Of a stretch of DNA of 64,000 bases, positions 9,421 through 19,288 are shown in pieces. Origin of the DNA: Micromonospora cathayae (GTDB lineage: Bacteria > Actinomycetota > Actinomycetes > Mycobacteriales > Micromonosporaceae). Both the position numbers and the translations under genes were made by a program. The notes under the pieces are model-generated. The model was not told the DNA's origin. It did not search any database and saw only the letters and a program-made list of their open reading frames with translations. The DNA is taken from assembly GCF_028993575.1 (NCBI RefSeq), contig NZ_CP118615.1, forward strand, positions 5,175,001 through 5,239,000, written 5' to 3'. Each line of letters starts with the position of its first letter. The stretch's first letter is position 1.

Positions 9421-10962
9421 TCAGCGGGCGAGGGAGACGTCGCGGAACCGGATGGCCCGGTCGGCGCGGACCCGGTAGCCGGAGACCTTCCCCGTCCAGC
9501 CCTGCACCACGTCCGGGTTGTAGAGGTACAGGTAGCTGGCGTCGTCCACGATCTGCTTGGCCGCCTGGTCGTACCGCTGCTTGCGGGTGCCCTGGTCGGT
9601 CTCGGTGCGAGCCTGGTCGAGCAGCCGGTCGACGGTCGGGTTGCGGTACTTGTGGAAGTTGAAGGTGCCGGCGCTGTGGTGCTGGGCGTAGTAGAACTCG
9701 TCCGGGTCGATGTTGCCGAGCCAGCCCAGCAGGAACGCGTCGAAGTTCCCCTTGGCCTGCTCGTCGAGCCACTGGGCGAAGTCCAGGGTACGGATCTTCA
9801 CGGTGACGCCCACGTCCTTGAGCTGCGCGGCGATGACCTGCGCGGCGGTGACGGTCTCCGGGTACTCGCTGGTGACCATCAGGTCCATGGTCAGGCCCCG
9901 GACGCCGGCTTCACCGAGCAGTCGCCGGGCCTGCTCCGGGTCGTGCGAGTAGGGCGCGTAGTCGTAGTGGAAGGCGCTGGCCTTCGGGATGGCGGTCTGG
10001 TTGACCGTGGCCAGCCCGAACTTGGCCGCCTTGGTGATCGCCTCCCGGTCCAGCGCGAACCCGATCGCCCGGCGCACGGCCACCTCGTCGTACGGCTTCC
10101 GGGCCTGGTTGAGGGCGACGTACCAGTAGTCGCTGGACGGCGCGGACTCCACCGTCAGCTCGTCGCCGTCGCGCAGCGCGGGCACCTGCTGGGGTGGCAG
10201 GTTGTCGGTCCAGTGCACCTGGCCGCCGCGCAGGTTCTGCAGGGCCACCGTCGGGTCCTTGACGAAGGTGAACGTCACCCCGTCCAGCTTCGGTGTGCCG
10301 CCCCACCAGTTCTCGTTGCGGACCAGCGTGATGCTGTCGCCGGAGGTGTAGGCGGCCACCGCGAACGGCCCGCTGCCGACCGGCTTGGTGGTGATCGCGC
10401 CGGACTCGACGTTGCCCCGCTGCACGATCGCCACGCCCTTGAAGCCGCCGAGGTTGGCGAGCAGGTTGGGGGTGGGTGCGGTCAGCGCGACGACCACGGT
10501 GGCCGGGTCGGGCGCGGTCACCGACTTCACGGTGGCGAACCGGTACGCCGCGTTCAGCTTCCCGGTGATGATCCGCTGGTAGGAGTAGACCACGTCCTCG
10601 GCGGTCAGCGGTGCGCCGTCGGCGAAGCGCACCCCGTCGCGGAGGGTGAAGGTCCAGGTGAGCTGGTCGTCGCTGGTCGTCCACTTCGTCGCCAGCGACG
10701 GTCGCATCTCGAGGTTCTCGTCCGGCTCGACCAGGGTGTCGTAGACGTTCTCCAGCACCTGGAAGCTGTGGTACGCCGAGGTCTTGTGCGGGTCGAGCTG
10801 GTCCGGTTCGCCGCTGATGGCGGCCTGGAGCACTCCCCCGGCCCCGGACCCGCCCGGGCCGGCCCCGTCGACGTCGACGCTCTCCCCGGCGGTGCAGCCG
10901 GCCGAGACGGCAAGGGCGACGGCCAGCGCGGCGGCGACCACGCCTGATCTGCTCCTGGACAT
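9421..10962 (-). CDS. Extracellular solute-binding protein family 5 (peptide/nickel type lipoprotein)
   Basis: Captures the ligand outside the membrane for the DppBCDF-type importer. The signal peptide ends in a lipobox, AVSAGC, with lipidated Cys23. The mature protein has SBP_bac_5 features: LDPHKTSAYHSFQVLENVYDTL, then LATKWTTSDDQLTWTFTLRDGVRF and a late conserved RKQRYDQAAKQIVDDA region. ATG 10962 is chosen because AGGG precedes it and the signal peptide begins there; the open frame continues to 11031 without a better site. Ligand class (peptide, nickel chelate, oligosaccharide) cannot be decided from sequence by eye. Confidence 0.92.
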   Translation of the reverse strand: MSRSRSGVVAAALAVALAVSAGCTAGESVDVDGAGPGGSGAGGVLQAAISGEPDQLDPHKTSAYHSFQVLENVYDTLVEPDENLEMRPSLATKWTTSDDQLTWTFTLRDGVRFADGAPLTAEDVVYSYQRIITGKLNAAYRFATVKSVTAPDPATVVVALTAPTPNLLANLGGFKGVAIVQRGNVESGAITTKPVGSGPFAVAAYTSGDSITLVRNENWWGGTPKLDGVTFTFVKDPTVALQNLRGGQVHWTDNLPPQQVPALRDGDELTVESAPSSDYWYVALNQARKPYDEVAVRRAIGFALDREAITKAAKFGLATVNQTAIPKASAFHYDYAPYSHDPEQARRLLGEAGVRGLTMDLMVTSEYPETVTAAQVIAAQLKDVGVTVKIRTLDFAQWLDEQAKGNFDAFLLGWLGNIDPDEFYYAQHHSAGTFNFHKYRNPTVDRLLDQARTETDQGTRKQRYDQAAKQIVDDASYLYLYNPDVVQGWTGKVSGYRVRADRAIRFRDVSLAR

Positions 10963-11163
10963 GGTCCCTCCCCGATTTCCCGGCACCCGAACGATTTTTG
11001 CGAGTCTGGCCGGTGAAAGGGACGATGTCAAAGAATCGTGCCGAATTGCGGATCATGCGAACCCGGGTGACAATACGCGCGCCCGGGGCGGATTCGCCGG
11101 ATGTCGGCGGCCGGGCCGAGGCTGGCTGGCAGCGTTCCGACGTGCGGTTCTATGCTCCCGGGA

Positions 11164-11784
11164 ATGGCGAAGTACTTCGACGTGCACCCGGACAACCCGC
11201 AACCGCGCAGCATCGGGCAGGTGGTCGCGATCGTCCGGGACGGCGGATTGGTCGCCTACCCGACCGACTCGTGCTTCGCCCTCGGCTGCCAGCTCGGCAA
11301 CAAGGACGGCATCGACCGGATCCGCCAGATCCGGCACCTCGGCGACGACCACCACTTCACCCTGGTCTGCCGGGACTTCGCGCAGCTCGGCCAGTTCGTG
11401 CAGATCAACAACGCGCTGTTCCGCTCGATCAAGGCAGCCACCCCGGGCAGCTACACGTTCATCCTGCCCGCGACGAAGGAGGTGCCGCGCCGGCTGCTGC
11501 ACCCGAAACGCAAGACCGTCGGGGTACGCATTCCCGCGCACACCGTCGCGCAGGCGATCCTCACCGAGCTGGGCGAGCCGCTGGTCTCCAGCACGCTGCT
11601 GCTGCCCGGCGAGGAGGAGCCGATGACCCAGGGCTGGGAGATCAAGGAGACCCTGGACCACGCCATCGACGCGGTCGTCGACTCCGGCGAGTGCGGCACC
11701 GAGCCGACCACCGTCATCGACTTCTCGCAGGGCGAGGCCGAGATCGTCCGCCGTGGGGCCGGGGACCCGACCCGCTTCGAGTGA
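11164..11784 (+). CDS. yciO: YciO-type Sua5/YrdC-family protein
   Basis: A 206-aa protein that aligns along its length with my memory of E. coli YciO: an FDVHPDNPQPRSI start, VRDGGLVAYPTDS, FTLVCRDFAQLGQ, ATPGSYTFILPATKEVPRRLL and KTVGVRIP. The family fold is that of threonylcarbamoyl-AMP synthase, which makes the precursor of t6A37 in tRNA; YciO itself is a weaker or variant member with unsettled role. ATG 11164 matches the YciO N-terminus. It is divergent from the peptide-binding-protein gene across about 200 bp. No operon partner lies close. Confidence 0.9.
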   Translation: MAKYFDVHPDNPQPRSIGQVVAIVRDGGLVAYPTDSCFALGCQLGNKDGIDRIRQIRHLGDDHHFTLVCRDFAQLGQFVQINNALFRSIKAATPGSYTFILPATKEVPRRLLHPKRKTVGVRIPAHTVAQAILTELGEPLVSSTLLLPGEEEPMTQGWEIKETLDHAIDAVVDSGECGTEPTTVIDFSQGEAEIVRRGAGDPTRFE

Positions 11785-11798
11785 GGGGAACGGCGGCA

Positions 11799-11849
11799 CA
11801 CTCCGCGGGATCCGCGAGGGAACCGGACCACTCAGCGGGATCCGCGAGG
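11799..11849. repeat. Two 21-bp direct repeats, 30-bp period
   Basis: CACTC(C/A)GCGGGATCCGCGAGG occurs at 11799-11819 and 11829-11849 with one mismatch, between yciO and the helR promoter region. Each copy holds a near-palindromic GCGGGATCCGC core. It could be a regulator-binding pair or a decayed duplication. Confidence 0.5.
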
Positions 11850-11898
11850 AAAAGCGGAGAGGCCAACTCCCCGCCACTCTTACCGTATAGCACACCGG

Positions 11899-11917
11899 GG
11901 GGCTTGCGGCAAGACCC
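11899..11917 (+). promoter_or_regulatory. Rifamycin-associated element (RAE)
   Basis: GGGGCTTGCGGCAAGACCC is an inverted repeat that matches, except for one base, the 19-bp RAE (GGGGCTTGC-G-GCAAGGCCC as I recall it) found upstream of rifamycin-inducible genes in actinomycetes. It lies about 120 bp before helR. TATAGC at 11886-11891, just before it, is a possible -10 element. The gene downstream is the class expected under RAE control. Confidence 0.8.
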
Positions 11918-12038
11918 CGATCGTGCCGCAGAATCGTCGGCCGAAGCCCGCACGAACGGGGTGACCTGGGCCGACACGGGCTCCGGGTCCGCGTCCGGCG
12001 CGGCGACGTCCGCCCTGCCCAGACCCGGAGTTGATGTC

Positions 12039-14192
12039 GTGGATCCGCTGACCACCCGTGCGTTCGACCTTGCCCCGCAGCTGTCCGCCAAGGCCGACCC
12101 GCGACTGATCGCCGGCGACGAGCGGCACCTCGCGGCCATCGCGGCGACCCTCGACCGGTCGGCCGCCGACCTGACCGACCGCCTCGATGCCGCGCGCCGG
12201 GCACCCGGCGGCGCCGGCCGACGGGCCCTGGACCGGGACCAGGAGGTCCACCGGCTGACCGCCCGGCTGCGGCAACTGCGGCGGTTCGGATGGGACCTGT
12301 GCCTCGGCCGCATGGTCACCGCCGACGACCCCGAGCCGGTGTACGTCGGACGCGCCGGCCTCACCGACGGTACCGGCCGACGGCTGCTGGTCGACTGGCG
12401 CTCCCCCGCCGCCGAGCCGTTCTTCGGTGCCACCCACGCCAACCCGATGGGGCTCGCCAGCCGCCGCAGGTACCGCTGGACCGGCGGCCGGATCAGCGAC
12501 TACTGGGACGAGGTGTTCACCCCGGACGCCCTCGACGGACACGCCGCCCTCGACGACCAGTCCGCCTTCATCGCCAGCCTGGGCGGCCACCGGTCGGCGC
12601 GGATGCGGGACGTGCTCGGCACCATCCAGGCCGACCAGGACGCCATCATCCGCGCCGGATCCTCCGGCGCGCTCGTCGTGGACGGCGGCCCGGGCACCGG
12701 AAAGACGGTCGTCGCGCTGCACCGCACCGCGTACCTGCGCTACGCCGACCCCCGCCTCGGTCGACGCCGGGGCGGGGTGCTGGTCGTCGGCCCGCACCAG
12801 CCGTACCTGGCCTACGTCGCCGACGTCCTGCCCAGCCTCGGCGAGGACGACGTGCAGATGTGCACCCTGCGCGACCTCGTCCCCGAGGGGGCCACCGCAG
12901 GAGTGGAGACCGACCCGGAGGTGGCCCGGCTGAAGTCGTCCGCGCGGCTGGTGACGGCGGTCGAGGCGGCGGTCCGGTTCTACGAGGAACCACCGACCGG
13001 GACCATGACGGTGTCGACCGACGGGGGCGACGTCCGGCTGGGCGCGGACGACTGGGCCGAGGCGTTCGACGCGCCGGACCCCGGCACCCCGCACAACGAG
13101 GCGCGCGACCGGATCCGGGACGAGCTGCTCACCATCCTGGTCGACAGGTACCCCGGTGACGAACCGGACGACCTGGTCCGCCGCTCGCTGCTGCGCAACC
13201 GGGAGCTGCGCGTCGCCGTCGACCGGGCCTGGCCGCTGCTCGACCCGGCCGACCTCGTCGGGGACCTGTGGACGGTGCCCGCGTACCTGCGCAGGTGCGC
13301 GCCCTGGCTCGCCCCGGACGAGGTCCGGGCGTTGCAGCGCCGCGACCCGCGGGCCTGGACGGTGTCCGACCTGCCGCTGCTGGACGCGGCCCGGCAGCGG
13401 GTCGGCGACCCGGAGACCTCCCGGCGGCAGCGCCGGCACGACGCGGTGACCGCCGCCGAACGCGAGCGGATGACCACGGTCGTCGACGACCTGCTCGCCT
13501 CCACCGCCTTCGACGACGGCGAAGGCGTGCTGGTCATGCTGCGCGGCCAGGACATGCGGGACGCCCTGGTCGACGGGCGGGTCCCCGCCGACACCGAACC
13601 GGACCGGCTCGCCGGGCCGTTCGCGCACATCGTGGTGGACGAGGCCCAGGAACTGACCGACGCCGAGTGGCAGATGCTGCGGCTGCGGTGCCCGTCGGGC
13701 AGCTTCACCGTCGTCGGCGACCGGGCCCAGGCCCGGCACGGGTTCACCGAGTCGTGGCCGGAACGGCTGAGGCGGGTCGGACTCGACCGGATCGAGGTGG
13801 CCTCGCTGACCGTCAACTACCGGACCCCGACCGAGGTGATGGCCGAGGCGGAGCCGGTCATCCGGGCGGTGCTCCCGGACGCCAACGTCCCGGTTTCGGT
13901 CCGTGACGCCGGCGTCCCCGTCACCCACGGCCCCGTCTCGGACCTGCCCGCGATCCTCGACACCTGGCTCGCCGCGCACGCCGAGGGGACCGCCTGCGTC
14001 ATCGGCGATCCCACCTTCACGGCGACGTCTCGCGTCCGGTCGCTGACCCCGGAACTGGCGAAGGGACTCGAGTTCGACCTGGTCGTCCTGGTCGACCCGG
14101 CGGCGTTCGGGGCGGGCGTGCAGGGCGCGGTCGACCGGTACGTGGCGATGACCAGGGCGACCCGGCACCTCGTCGTCCTCACCAGCCCCTGA
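12039..14192 (+). CDS. helR: HelR/HelD-like RNA polymerase recycling ATPase
   Basis: UvrD-like superfamily 1 motor that binds RNA polymerase, releases stalled complexes and, in the HelR subclass, displaces bound rifamycin. Walker A GGPGTGKT is at residues 216-223. VVDEAQELTDAEW carries the Walker B, VVGDRAQ is motif III-like, and YVAMTRATRHLVVL is motif VI. The N-terminal ~200 residues (helical, then LVDWRSPAAEPFF) are the HelD-specific part. At 717 aa the length fits. The GTG at 12039 has CGGAG 8 bases upstream; the open frame reaches back to 10998 but runs through yciO. A RAE lies upstream. Confidence 0.88.
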   Translation: MDPLTTRAFDLAPQLSAKADPRLIAGDERHLAAIAATLDRSAADLTDRLDAARRAPGGAGRRALDRDQEVHRLTARLRQLRRFGWDLCLGRMVTADDPEPVYVGRAGLTDGTGRRLLVDWRSPAAEPFFGATHANPMGLASRRRYRWTGGRISDYWDEVFTPDALDGHAALDDQSAFIASLGGHRSARMRDVLGTIQADQDAIIRAGSSGALVVDGGPGTGKTVVALHRTAYLRYADPRLGRRRGGVLVVGPHQPYLAYVADVLPSLGEDDVQMCTLRDLVPEGATAGVETDPEVARLKSSARLVTAVEAAVRFYEEPPTGTMTVSTDGGDVRLGADDWAEAFDAPDPGTPHNEARDRIRDELLTILVDRYPGDEPDDLVRRSLLRNRELRVAVDRAWPLLDPADLVGDLWTVPAYLRRCAPWLAPDEVRALQRRDPRAWTVSDLPLLDAARQRVGDPETSRRQRRHDAVTAAERERMTTVVDDLLASTAFDDGEGVLVMLRGQDMRDALVDGRVPADTEPDRLAGPFAHIVVDEAQELTDAEWQMLRLRCPSGSFTVVGDRAQARHGFTESWPERLRRVGLDRIEVASLTVNYRTPTEVMAEAEPVIRAVLPDANVPVSVRDAGVPVTHGPVSDLPAILDTWLAAHAEGTACVIGDPTFTATSRVRSLTPELAKGLEFDLVVLVDPAAFGAGVQGAVDRYVAMTRATRHLVVLTSP

Positions 14193-14194
14193 CG

Positions 14195-14215
14195 GTCCCC
14201 CGGGCCGCCCGGGAC
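14195..14215. terminator. Hairpin between convergent helR and sugar-kinase genes
   Basis: GTCCC (14195-14199) pairs with GGGAC (14211-14215), with an inner GGG/CCC pairing. It fills the 29-bp gap between convergent genes, so it probably ends both transcripts. Confidence 0.5.
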
Positions 14216-14221
14216 ACCGCC

Positions 14222-15730
14222 CTACCCGCCGGCCGCCCCGGTGTCGCCCTGGAGCCGGGCCAGGGTGTGCACCTGGTCCCGGGTGGCCCGGTAGAGCGCA
14301 CCGTACTGCCGGTACAGCAGGTCGTAGGTGTCCCGGGCGGCCGGGTCCGGCTCGACCGTCGCCCCGGGCACCGTCCAGTCGGTGTCCGGGGCGAGCAGGC
14401 CGGCCCCGATCCCGGCCAGCAGCGCGTCGCCGTAGCTGGCCCCGATGGTCACCGCCGGCACCTCCTGGGTACGGCCGGTCACGTCGCTGACGATCCGGGT
14501 CCACAGTCCACCCTGGGTGCCGCCACCCACCGCGACCAGCCGGCGTACCGGGTTCTCGGCGGTGTCCAGCAGTTCCAGGATCTGCCGGACGCCGAAGGCG
14601 ATGCCCTCGTACACCGCGCGGAACAGGTGGCCGCGGCCGTGCCGCAGGGTCAGCCCGGCGACCACCCCCCGGGCGTGCGGGTCGAAGATCGGCGTCCGCT
14701 CACCGGCGAAGTACGGCAGCAGCAGCAGACCGTCCGCGCCGGCCGGCACCCGGGCCGCCTCGGCCACCAGGGTCTCGAAGGGCACGTCGCCGACCAGCTC
14801 CCGCAGCCACGAGGTCAGGCTGCCCGAGGTGGCCATCCCGGCGGCCAGGCAGTACGCGTCCGGCCCCACCCCGGCGGTGTTCCACAGTTGCGGGTGCCGG
14901 GCCAGGTCACGCAACACCTGCACGAAGAACATCGTCGAGCCGTACATCAGCATCAGGTCGCCGGGGTGGCGGACGCCGACGCTGACCGCCTCGGCCCAGG
15001 CGTCCACCGTGCCGGCGCAGACCGGGGTGCCCACCGGCAGGCCGGTGGCCTCGGCCGCCGCCGCGCTGACCGTGCCCACCACCTCGGCCGACCAGGCCAG
15101 CCGGGGCGCGGGCAGGTCACCCATGAGGTCGGCGTACCAGGGCCGGTGCCAGGTGCGGGCCTCGATGTCGTACAGCGGCACCGACTGGCTGGCGGTGTGG
15201 TGGTCCAGCACGTACTCGCCGGTCAGCTTCCGCACCACGTACGAGCTGGAGGTGTACCAGTGCGTCGCCCGCTCCCACACCTGCGGCTCGTGCCGGCGTA
15301 CCCAGAGCGCCTTCGGGCCGACCGCCTGGGTGGTGATCGGGGTGGCGGCCCGGTCCAGCACCCGCTCGGCCCCGTACCGTCCGGTCAGCTCGTCGATCTC
15401 GGCGGTGGCCCGCATGTCGATGCCGTAGAGGATGGCCGGGCGGACCGGGATGTCGTCGGCGTCGCAGAGCACCAGGCAGGGGCCGACGCCGCTGACGCAG
15501 ACCCCGGCGACCGGCGTGCCGGCGGCGTGTCCGACCAGTTCGCGGGCGATGGACACCACGTCGGCCCACCAGACGCCCTCGGCGTCCACCTCGGCCCAGC
15601 CGGGGTGGGGCATCGACATCGACCTCGGTCGGGGCCGCACGGCGGTGGCCAGCACCGTGCCGGCCGGGTCGGTGAGCACCCCCTTGCTGCTGCCGGTGCC
15701 CAGGTCGATGCCGATCAGGAGCGGGCCCAT
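14222..15730 (-). CDS. FGGY-family carbohydrate kinase (xylulokinase-like)
   Basis: Predicted ATP-dependent kinase of a ketose or polyol, 502 aa. The N-terminal actin-like phosphate loop is IGIDLGTGSSKGVL; the second lobe has AGTVDAWAEAVSVGV and GSTMFFVQ, and the FGGY C-terminal domain carries GERTPIFDPHARGVVAGL and VGGGTQGGLW. These are strong xylulokinase-type motifs but do not identify the substrate. ATG 15730 begins at the conserved [11 protein letters not shown]; it overlaps the upstream isomerase-like stop as TGATG. It is the last gene of the catabolic operon. Confidence 0.9.
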   Translation of the reverse strand: MGPLLIGIDLGTGSSKGVLTDPAGTVLATAVRPRPRSMSMPHPGWAEVDAEGVWWADVVSIARELVGHAAGTPVAGVCVSGVGPCLVLCDADDIPVRPAILYGIDMRATAEIDELTGRYGAERVLDRAATPITTQAVGPKALWVRRHEPQVWERATHWYTSSSYVVRKLTGEYVLDHHTASQSVPLYDIEARTWHRPWYADLMGDLPAPRLAWSAEVVGTVSAAAAEATGLPVGTPVCAGTVDAWAEAVSVGVRHPGDLMLMYGSTMFFVQVLRDLARHPQLWNTAGVGPDAYCLAAGMATSGSLTSWLRELVGDVPFETLVAEAARVPAGADGLLLLPYFAGERTPIFDPHARGVVAGLTLRHGRGHLFRAVYEGIAFGVRQILELLDTAENPVRRLVAVGGGTQGGLWTRIVSDVTGRTQEVPAVTIGASYGDALLAGIGAGLLAPDTDWTVPGATVEPDPAARDTYDLLYRQYGALYRATRDQVHTLARLQGDTGAAGG

Positions 15731-17367
15731 CAGATCCGCACGTCCCCGCAGAGGTGGACCCGCACGCCCAGGGACGCGAACATCGCCGCCTTGGCCGCGA
15801 GAGCCCGGTCGGCGGCGTCGGCGTCCGGGGCGTACGCGACGTTGAGGTGGTTGGCCTTGTGCCGGGCCATCAGCTGGTCCCGGTCCACGCCGTGCAGCAC
15901 CGCGTGCATGATCGGCCACTGCGGGGTGGTGGCGTCCAGCCGCCGCCGGGTCTCCTCCTCGGGCAGCTCCACGGCGGTGCCCCGACCCAGGTCGACGTGC
16001 AGGATGCCGTCGGCGATGAACACCCGGGACCAGACGATCTCACCCGGCTTGGACACGCCGCTGAGGGTGCCGCCGCCGAGCGGGAAGTACATCGGAGGCT
16101 GGCGCATGCTCCAGCTCTTGTCGTACCCGCCGTGGTGCGAGGCGGGCACCGAGCCGGAGATCTCCATGACCCAGACGAACCGGCCGTCGTACTCCTCGCC
16201 CCACCGGATGTCGTGCAGGGTGGTGGCCGGGTCGAAGCCCATCGCCGTCCAGATCCGGTTGGTGACCAGGGAGTCCACCGCGACGCCCTCGTCCACCTCG
16301 TTGAAGTGCGGCAGCGGCGCGCCGGCGTAGAGTTCCCGCGCGCCGTCGCGGCTGCGCACCGGCGGGCGTTCGGCGTTGTTGAGCAGGCCCTCGGCCAGGT
16401 CGCTGGCCGGTACGACGTCCTTGAGGCCCTGCTGGTACTGGATGCCGACCGCGTCGAGGCCGAAGTCGTCGGCGATGCGCAGCGCGGCGACGTACATCCG
16501 GAACTGGCTGAGCAGTTGCGCGTCGGTGAGTTCGGTGGCCTCGTCGGTGCCGGTGTGGAAGGTCATGCCGGCGGCGTCCAGCCAGTCCCGGACGGCCTGC
16601 GCCTCCTGCTGCGGGACCCGGTTCATCTCGGCGACCAGGGCGCTCTGCGACAGCCGCTCCTTGTAGATGCCGAGCGGGTTGAGCAGTTCGTCGTCGATGA
16701 TGGCGTTGTACATGCCCATGCAGCCCTCGTCGAAGACGCCGATGATGGCCTTCTCCCGCTGGAGCTGGGCGGCCAGCGCCCGGCCGAGCGCCACCTCGGT
16801 GGTGTCCGGCAGCGCCGGCAGGTCCCGCACGTGGCTCTGGTCGTGGGTCAGCATGCCGGTCTCCAGCCAGGTCCGCAGCCCGGCCACCGCCCAGTCGTCG
16901 GTGAAGTTCTCACTCCACAGGATGGAGTGCGCGACGCCGGCCTTGGTCAGGCTGGCGGTCAACCCGAGCAGGCCGACCAGTCCGGGGAACTCGCCACTCC
17001 AGTTGGCGACCACCAGGATCGGGCCCCGGTGGGTACGCAGCCCGGCGAGCACGTGGTGGCTGTACTGCCAGACCGCCTCGACCACGATCAGCGGGGCGTC
17101 CGGCGGGATGGTCTTGAAGACCTCGATGCCCTGGCGTTGGCTGGCGATGAAGCCGTGCCCCTGGTCGGCGTCGTACGGGTGGGCGCGGCGGACCCGGTGG
17201 CCCAGGGCGGTGACCGCCCGCTCGACGTCGGCCTCGAACCGCTGCTGCACCGGCCAGCAGGTGACGTTGGCGCTCAGCCGCAGGTCACCGCTGGCGACTG
17301 TGTGGACGACGCCGGGTTCGGCGGCGGGCTGTTCGGCCAGGACCGGGAACGTGTAGCTGCTGCTCAT
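15730..17367 (-). CDS. L-fucose/L-arabinose isomerase-family protein
   Basis: Aldose-ketose isomerase fold, 545 aa. Features include [32 protein letters not shown] (a Glu-Gly-Cys-Met-Gly metal-site region seen in fucose-isomerase-like proteins), [23 protein letters not shown], and a C-terminal FucI-like domain ending in [11 protein letters not shown]. It would convert an unknown aldose to the ketose phosphorylated by the coupled FGGY kinase. ATG 17367 is preferred over GTG 17379 because GGAG sits 7 bases before it. Confidence 0.85.
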   Translation of the reverse strand: MSSSYTFPVLAEQPAAEPGVVHTVASGDLRLSANVTCWPVQQRFEADVERAVTALGHRVRRAHPYDADQGHGFIASQRQGIEVFKTIPPDAPLIVVEAVWQYSHHVLAGLRTHRGPILVVANWSGEFPGLVGLLGLTASLTKAGVAHSILWSENFTDDWAVAGLRTWLETGMLTHDQSHVRDLPALPDTTEVALGRALAAQLQREKAIIGVFDEGCMGMYNAIIDDELLNPLGIYKERLSQSALVAEMNRVPQQEAQAVRDWLDAAGMTFHTGTDEATELTDAQLLSQFRMYVAALRIADDFGLDAVGIQYQQGLKDVVPASDLAEGLLNNAERPPVRSRDGARELYAGAPLPHFNEVDEGVAVDSLVTNRIWTAMGFDPATTLHDIRWGEEYDGRFVWVMEISGSVPASHHGGYDKSWSMRQPPMYFPLGGGTLSGVSKPGEIVWSRVFIADGILHVDLGRGTAVELPEEETRRRLDATTPQWPIMHAVLHGVDRDQLMARHKANHLNVAYAPDADAADRALAAKAAMFASLGVRVHLCGDVRI

Positions 17368-17384
17368 GATGGGCTCCACTGTGC

Positions 17385-18263
17385 TCAGATGAGGTCGGCG
17401 ACGTCCGCGGCGAGCGCGTGACGGTCCTCGGGCGAGATCGGGTCGAGCGGGGCACGCAGGCCGCCGGCGGGGACGCCGCGCAGGTCCAGCACCGCCTTGA
17501 GGTGGGCCAGGTTGCCCTGCCGGGTGGCGTCGACGGCCCGCCGGGCCCGCTCGCGGGCCACCGCGAGGGCGTCCGCGTCGCCGGCACGCAGCGCGTCGCG
17601 GACCTCGAGGAACGGCTTCGGCAGCACCGAACTGACCCCGGAGACGACTCCGGCCCCGCCGACGGCGACCACCTCGGCGAACTCGGCGTCCGCGCCGGAG
17701 TAGACCGGCAGGCCGGTGCCGGCGAGCGCGGCCACGTGCGCGCCGACGGTGGCGGTGGGCTCCCCGCTGACCTTGACCCCGGCCAGGCCGGTGGCGGCCA
17801 GTCGGGCGAGCAGGTCCGGGGAGACCGGCACGGTGGTCCGGGCGGCGAAGAGGTACCCGTACACCGGCACGCCGGCCGCCGCCGCGACCACGGCCTGGTA
17901 GTAGCCGAGCAGGGCGGACCCGGTCGCCGGGAAGTAGTACGGGGTGAGCACGGCCAGCCGCCGCGCGCCCCGGTCCACGGCGCTCGCGGTGAGCCGGGCG
18001 GCCTGGTAGGCGGAGGCCGCGCCGACGTGCCAGTAGGTCCGCTCCGGGCCGAACACGTCGGCGGCGACCGCGCAGACCGCGAGCCGTTCCTCGTCGTCGA
18101 GGGTGGTGAACTCCCCGGTGGTGCCGGCCACGAAGACCCCGTCCAGGTCGGTCTCGGCCAGCGGCGTGTACGCGGCCCGGGTCGCGCCGAGGTCGACCGC
18201 GCCGTGGGCGTCGAACAGGGTGGGCAGTGCGCTGATCAGGTTGCTGGCGGGGTACGCCGTCAT
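17385..18263 (-). CDS. Dihydrodipicolinate synthase/N-acetylneuraminate lyase family aldolase
   Basis: Class I aldolase of the DHDPS superfamily, 292 aa. Glu51 lies in the GTTGE motif (47-51), the proton-relay Tyr is in PVYGYLF (Tyr135/137), and the Schiff-base Lys164 is in GLAGVKVSG. Such enzymes cleave or form 2-keto-3-deoxy acids from pyruvate and an aldehyde. In a catabolic operon with an isomerase and kinase it is more likely a sugar-acid lyase than lysine-pathway DapA. It lies about 20 bp from the sialidase-fold gene. Confidence 0.88.
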   Translation of the reverse strand: MTAYPASNLISALPTLFDAHGAVDLGATRAAYTPLAETDLDGVFVAGTTGEFTTLDDEERLAVCAVAADVFGPERTYWHVGAASAYQAARLTASAVDRGARRLAVLTPYYFPATGSALLGYYQAVVAAAAGVPVYGYLFAARTTVPVSPDLLARLAATGLAGVKVSGEPTATVGAHVAALAGTGLPVYSGADAEFAEVVAVGGAGVVSGVSSVLPKPFLEVRDALRAGDADALAVARERARRAVDATRQGNLAHLKAVLDLRGVPAGGLRAPLDPISPEDRHALAADVADLI

Positions 18264-18283
18264 TCGGGTTCAGCTCCGGGGGG

Positions 18284-19288
18284 TCAGGGGTGGAGCAGGG
18301 CGAGCACGATGCCGCGCCGCTGCCAGGTGTACGTGACCGCGAGCCCGTGGGGGGCGCGGATCAGACAGGGGTAGGAGAACTCGTTGGCGCCGGTGGTGCG
18401 GACCCCCGAGTCAGCCGGCCGGTAGCTTTCGCGGCCGGCGTCCCCGGTGGACTCCTCCAGGGTCAGCCAGGGCCGCCAGGTGGCACCGTCGTCGGTCGAC
18501 GACGACACCACCAGCGGGGCGCGCGAGGCCCAGTCGCCGACGGTGGGGTTGTGGGCCAGGTACACCGTCCGGTCGTCGGCGCAGACGGCCACCCCGGAGT
18601 TGTTGTTCGGCACCGCGCCGAGCACGCCCGGCGTCCAGGTCTCGCCGTCGTCGGTGCTGCTGGCGGTGACCAGCCGGCCGGCGGTGCTGCGGGCCAGCAG
18701 CCGGACCGTACCGTCGCGGTTCTGCCAGAGGGCGGGTTGGATGACGCCGGCACCGGGGAAGGTGTCGTGGTCGATCGCCAGGTCGGGGGTGCGTCGCCAG
18801 GTGAGGCCGTCGTCGTCGCTGAGGTCGACGAACGCGTCCCAGCGGGGCCGGTCGCCCCAGGTCTCGGTGGACGCCCCGGCGAGCAGCCGCCCGGAGCGCA
18901 GCCGCAGCGGCGGGGTGCGGACCGGTCCGCGTCCGCCCCCGTCGTCGGGGACCAGGAGGCGGGGCGGCGACCAGGTCCGGCCGGCGTCGGCGGAGCGGGC
19001 CAGGTACGTCCGCCAGGCCGAGATGGTGGTACCGACCTTGAAGTACAGCAGCAGGTCACCGTCGGTCCGCCGGTGCAGCACCGGGTTCCAGCAGGGGGCC
19101 AGGTCGGCGCTGACCACGGTCGGGGTGGACCAGTCGTCGCCGGTGCCGACGCTGAGCTGGATCCGGGAGTTGGCGGCACCCTCGTGGTCACCGGCGAACC
19201 AGGCGACCACGAAGGTGTCGTCCACCGCGGCGACGGTGCTGCCGTGGCACTGGCCGGGCACGTCCCGTACGACGAAGTGCTTGCGCAT
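18284..19288 (-). CDS. Sialidase-fold (BNR-repeat) protein without signal peptide
   Basis: Six-bladed propeller protein, 334 aa, with four Asp-box repeats: [28 protein letters not shown] and [11 protein letters not shown]. An early R(D)[10 protein letters not shown] segment and SRIQLSVG are seen. The family includes exo-alpha-sialidases and many uncharacterised hydrolases. There is no secretion signal, so it probably acts inside the cell on an imported substrate. ATG 19288 overlaps the TctA stop as TGATG. The substrate is unknown. Confidence 0.8.
   Translation of the reverse strand: MRKHFVVRDVPGQCHGSTVAAVDDTFVVAWFAGDHEGAANSRIQLSVGTGDDWSTPTVVSADLAPCWNPVLHRRTDGDLLLYFKVGTTISAWRTYLARSADAGRTWSPPRLLVPDDGGGRGPVRTPPLRLRSGRLLAGASTETWGDRPRWDAFVDLSDDDGLTWRRTPDLAIDHDTFPGAGVIQPALWQNRDGTVRLLARSTAGRLVTASSTDDGETWTPGVLGAVPNNNSGVAVCADDRTVYLAHNPTVGDWASRAPLVVSSSTDDGATWRPWLTLEESTGDAGRESYRPADSGVRTTGANEFSYPCLIRAPHGLAVTYTWQRRGIVLALLHP

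Noticed and set aside
10998..12038. HelR N-terminal extension to 10998
   Set aside because: The extension runs through yciO in another frame and is low-complexity; the GTG at 12039 has a ribosome site and begins the family domain.
11880..14504. 874-aa antisense open frame opposite helR, and similar long frames at 418-1461, 3030-4289, 15754-17421 and 48646-51237
   Set aside because: They are mirror frames of strong coding genes in DNA with >90% G/C at third positions; the proteins are Arg/Gly/Pro-rich and have no domain.
17385..18263. dapA (lysine biosynthesis) for the DHDPS-like gene
   Set aside because: It is embedded in a sugar-acid uptake operon under a GntR regulator, away from lysine genes.
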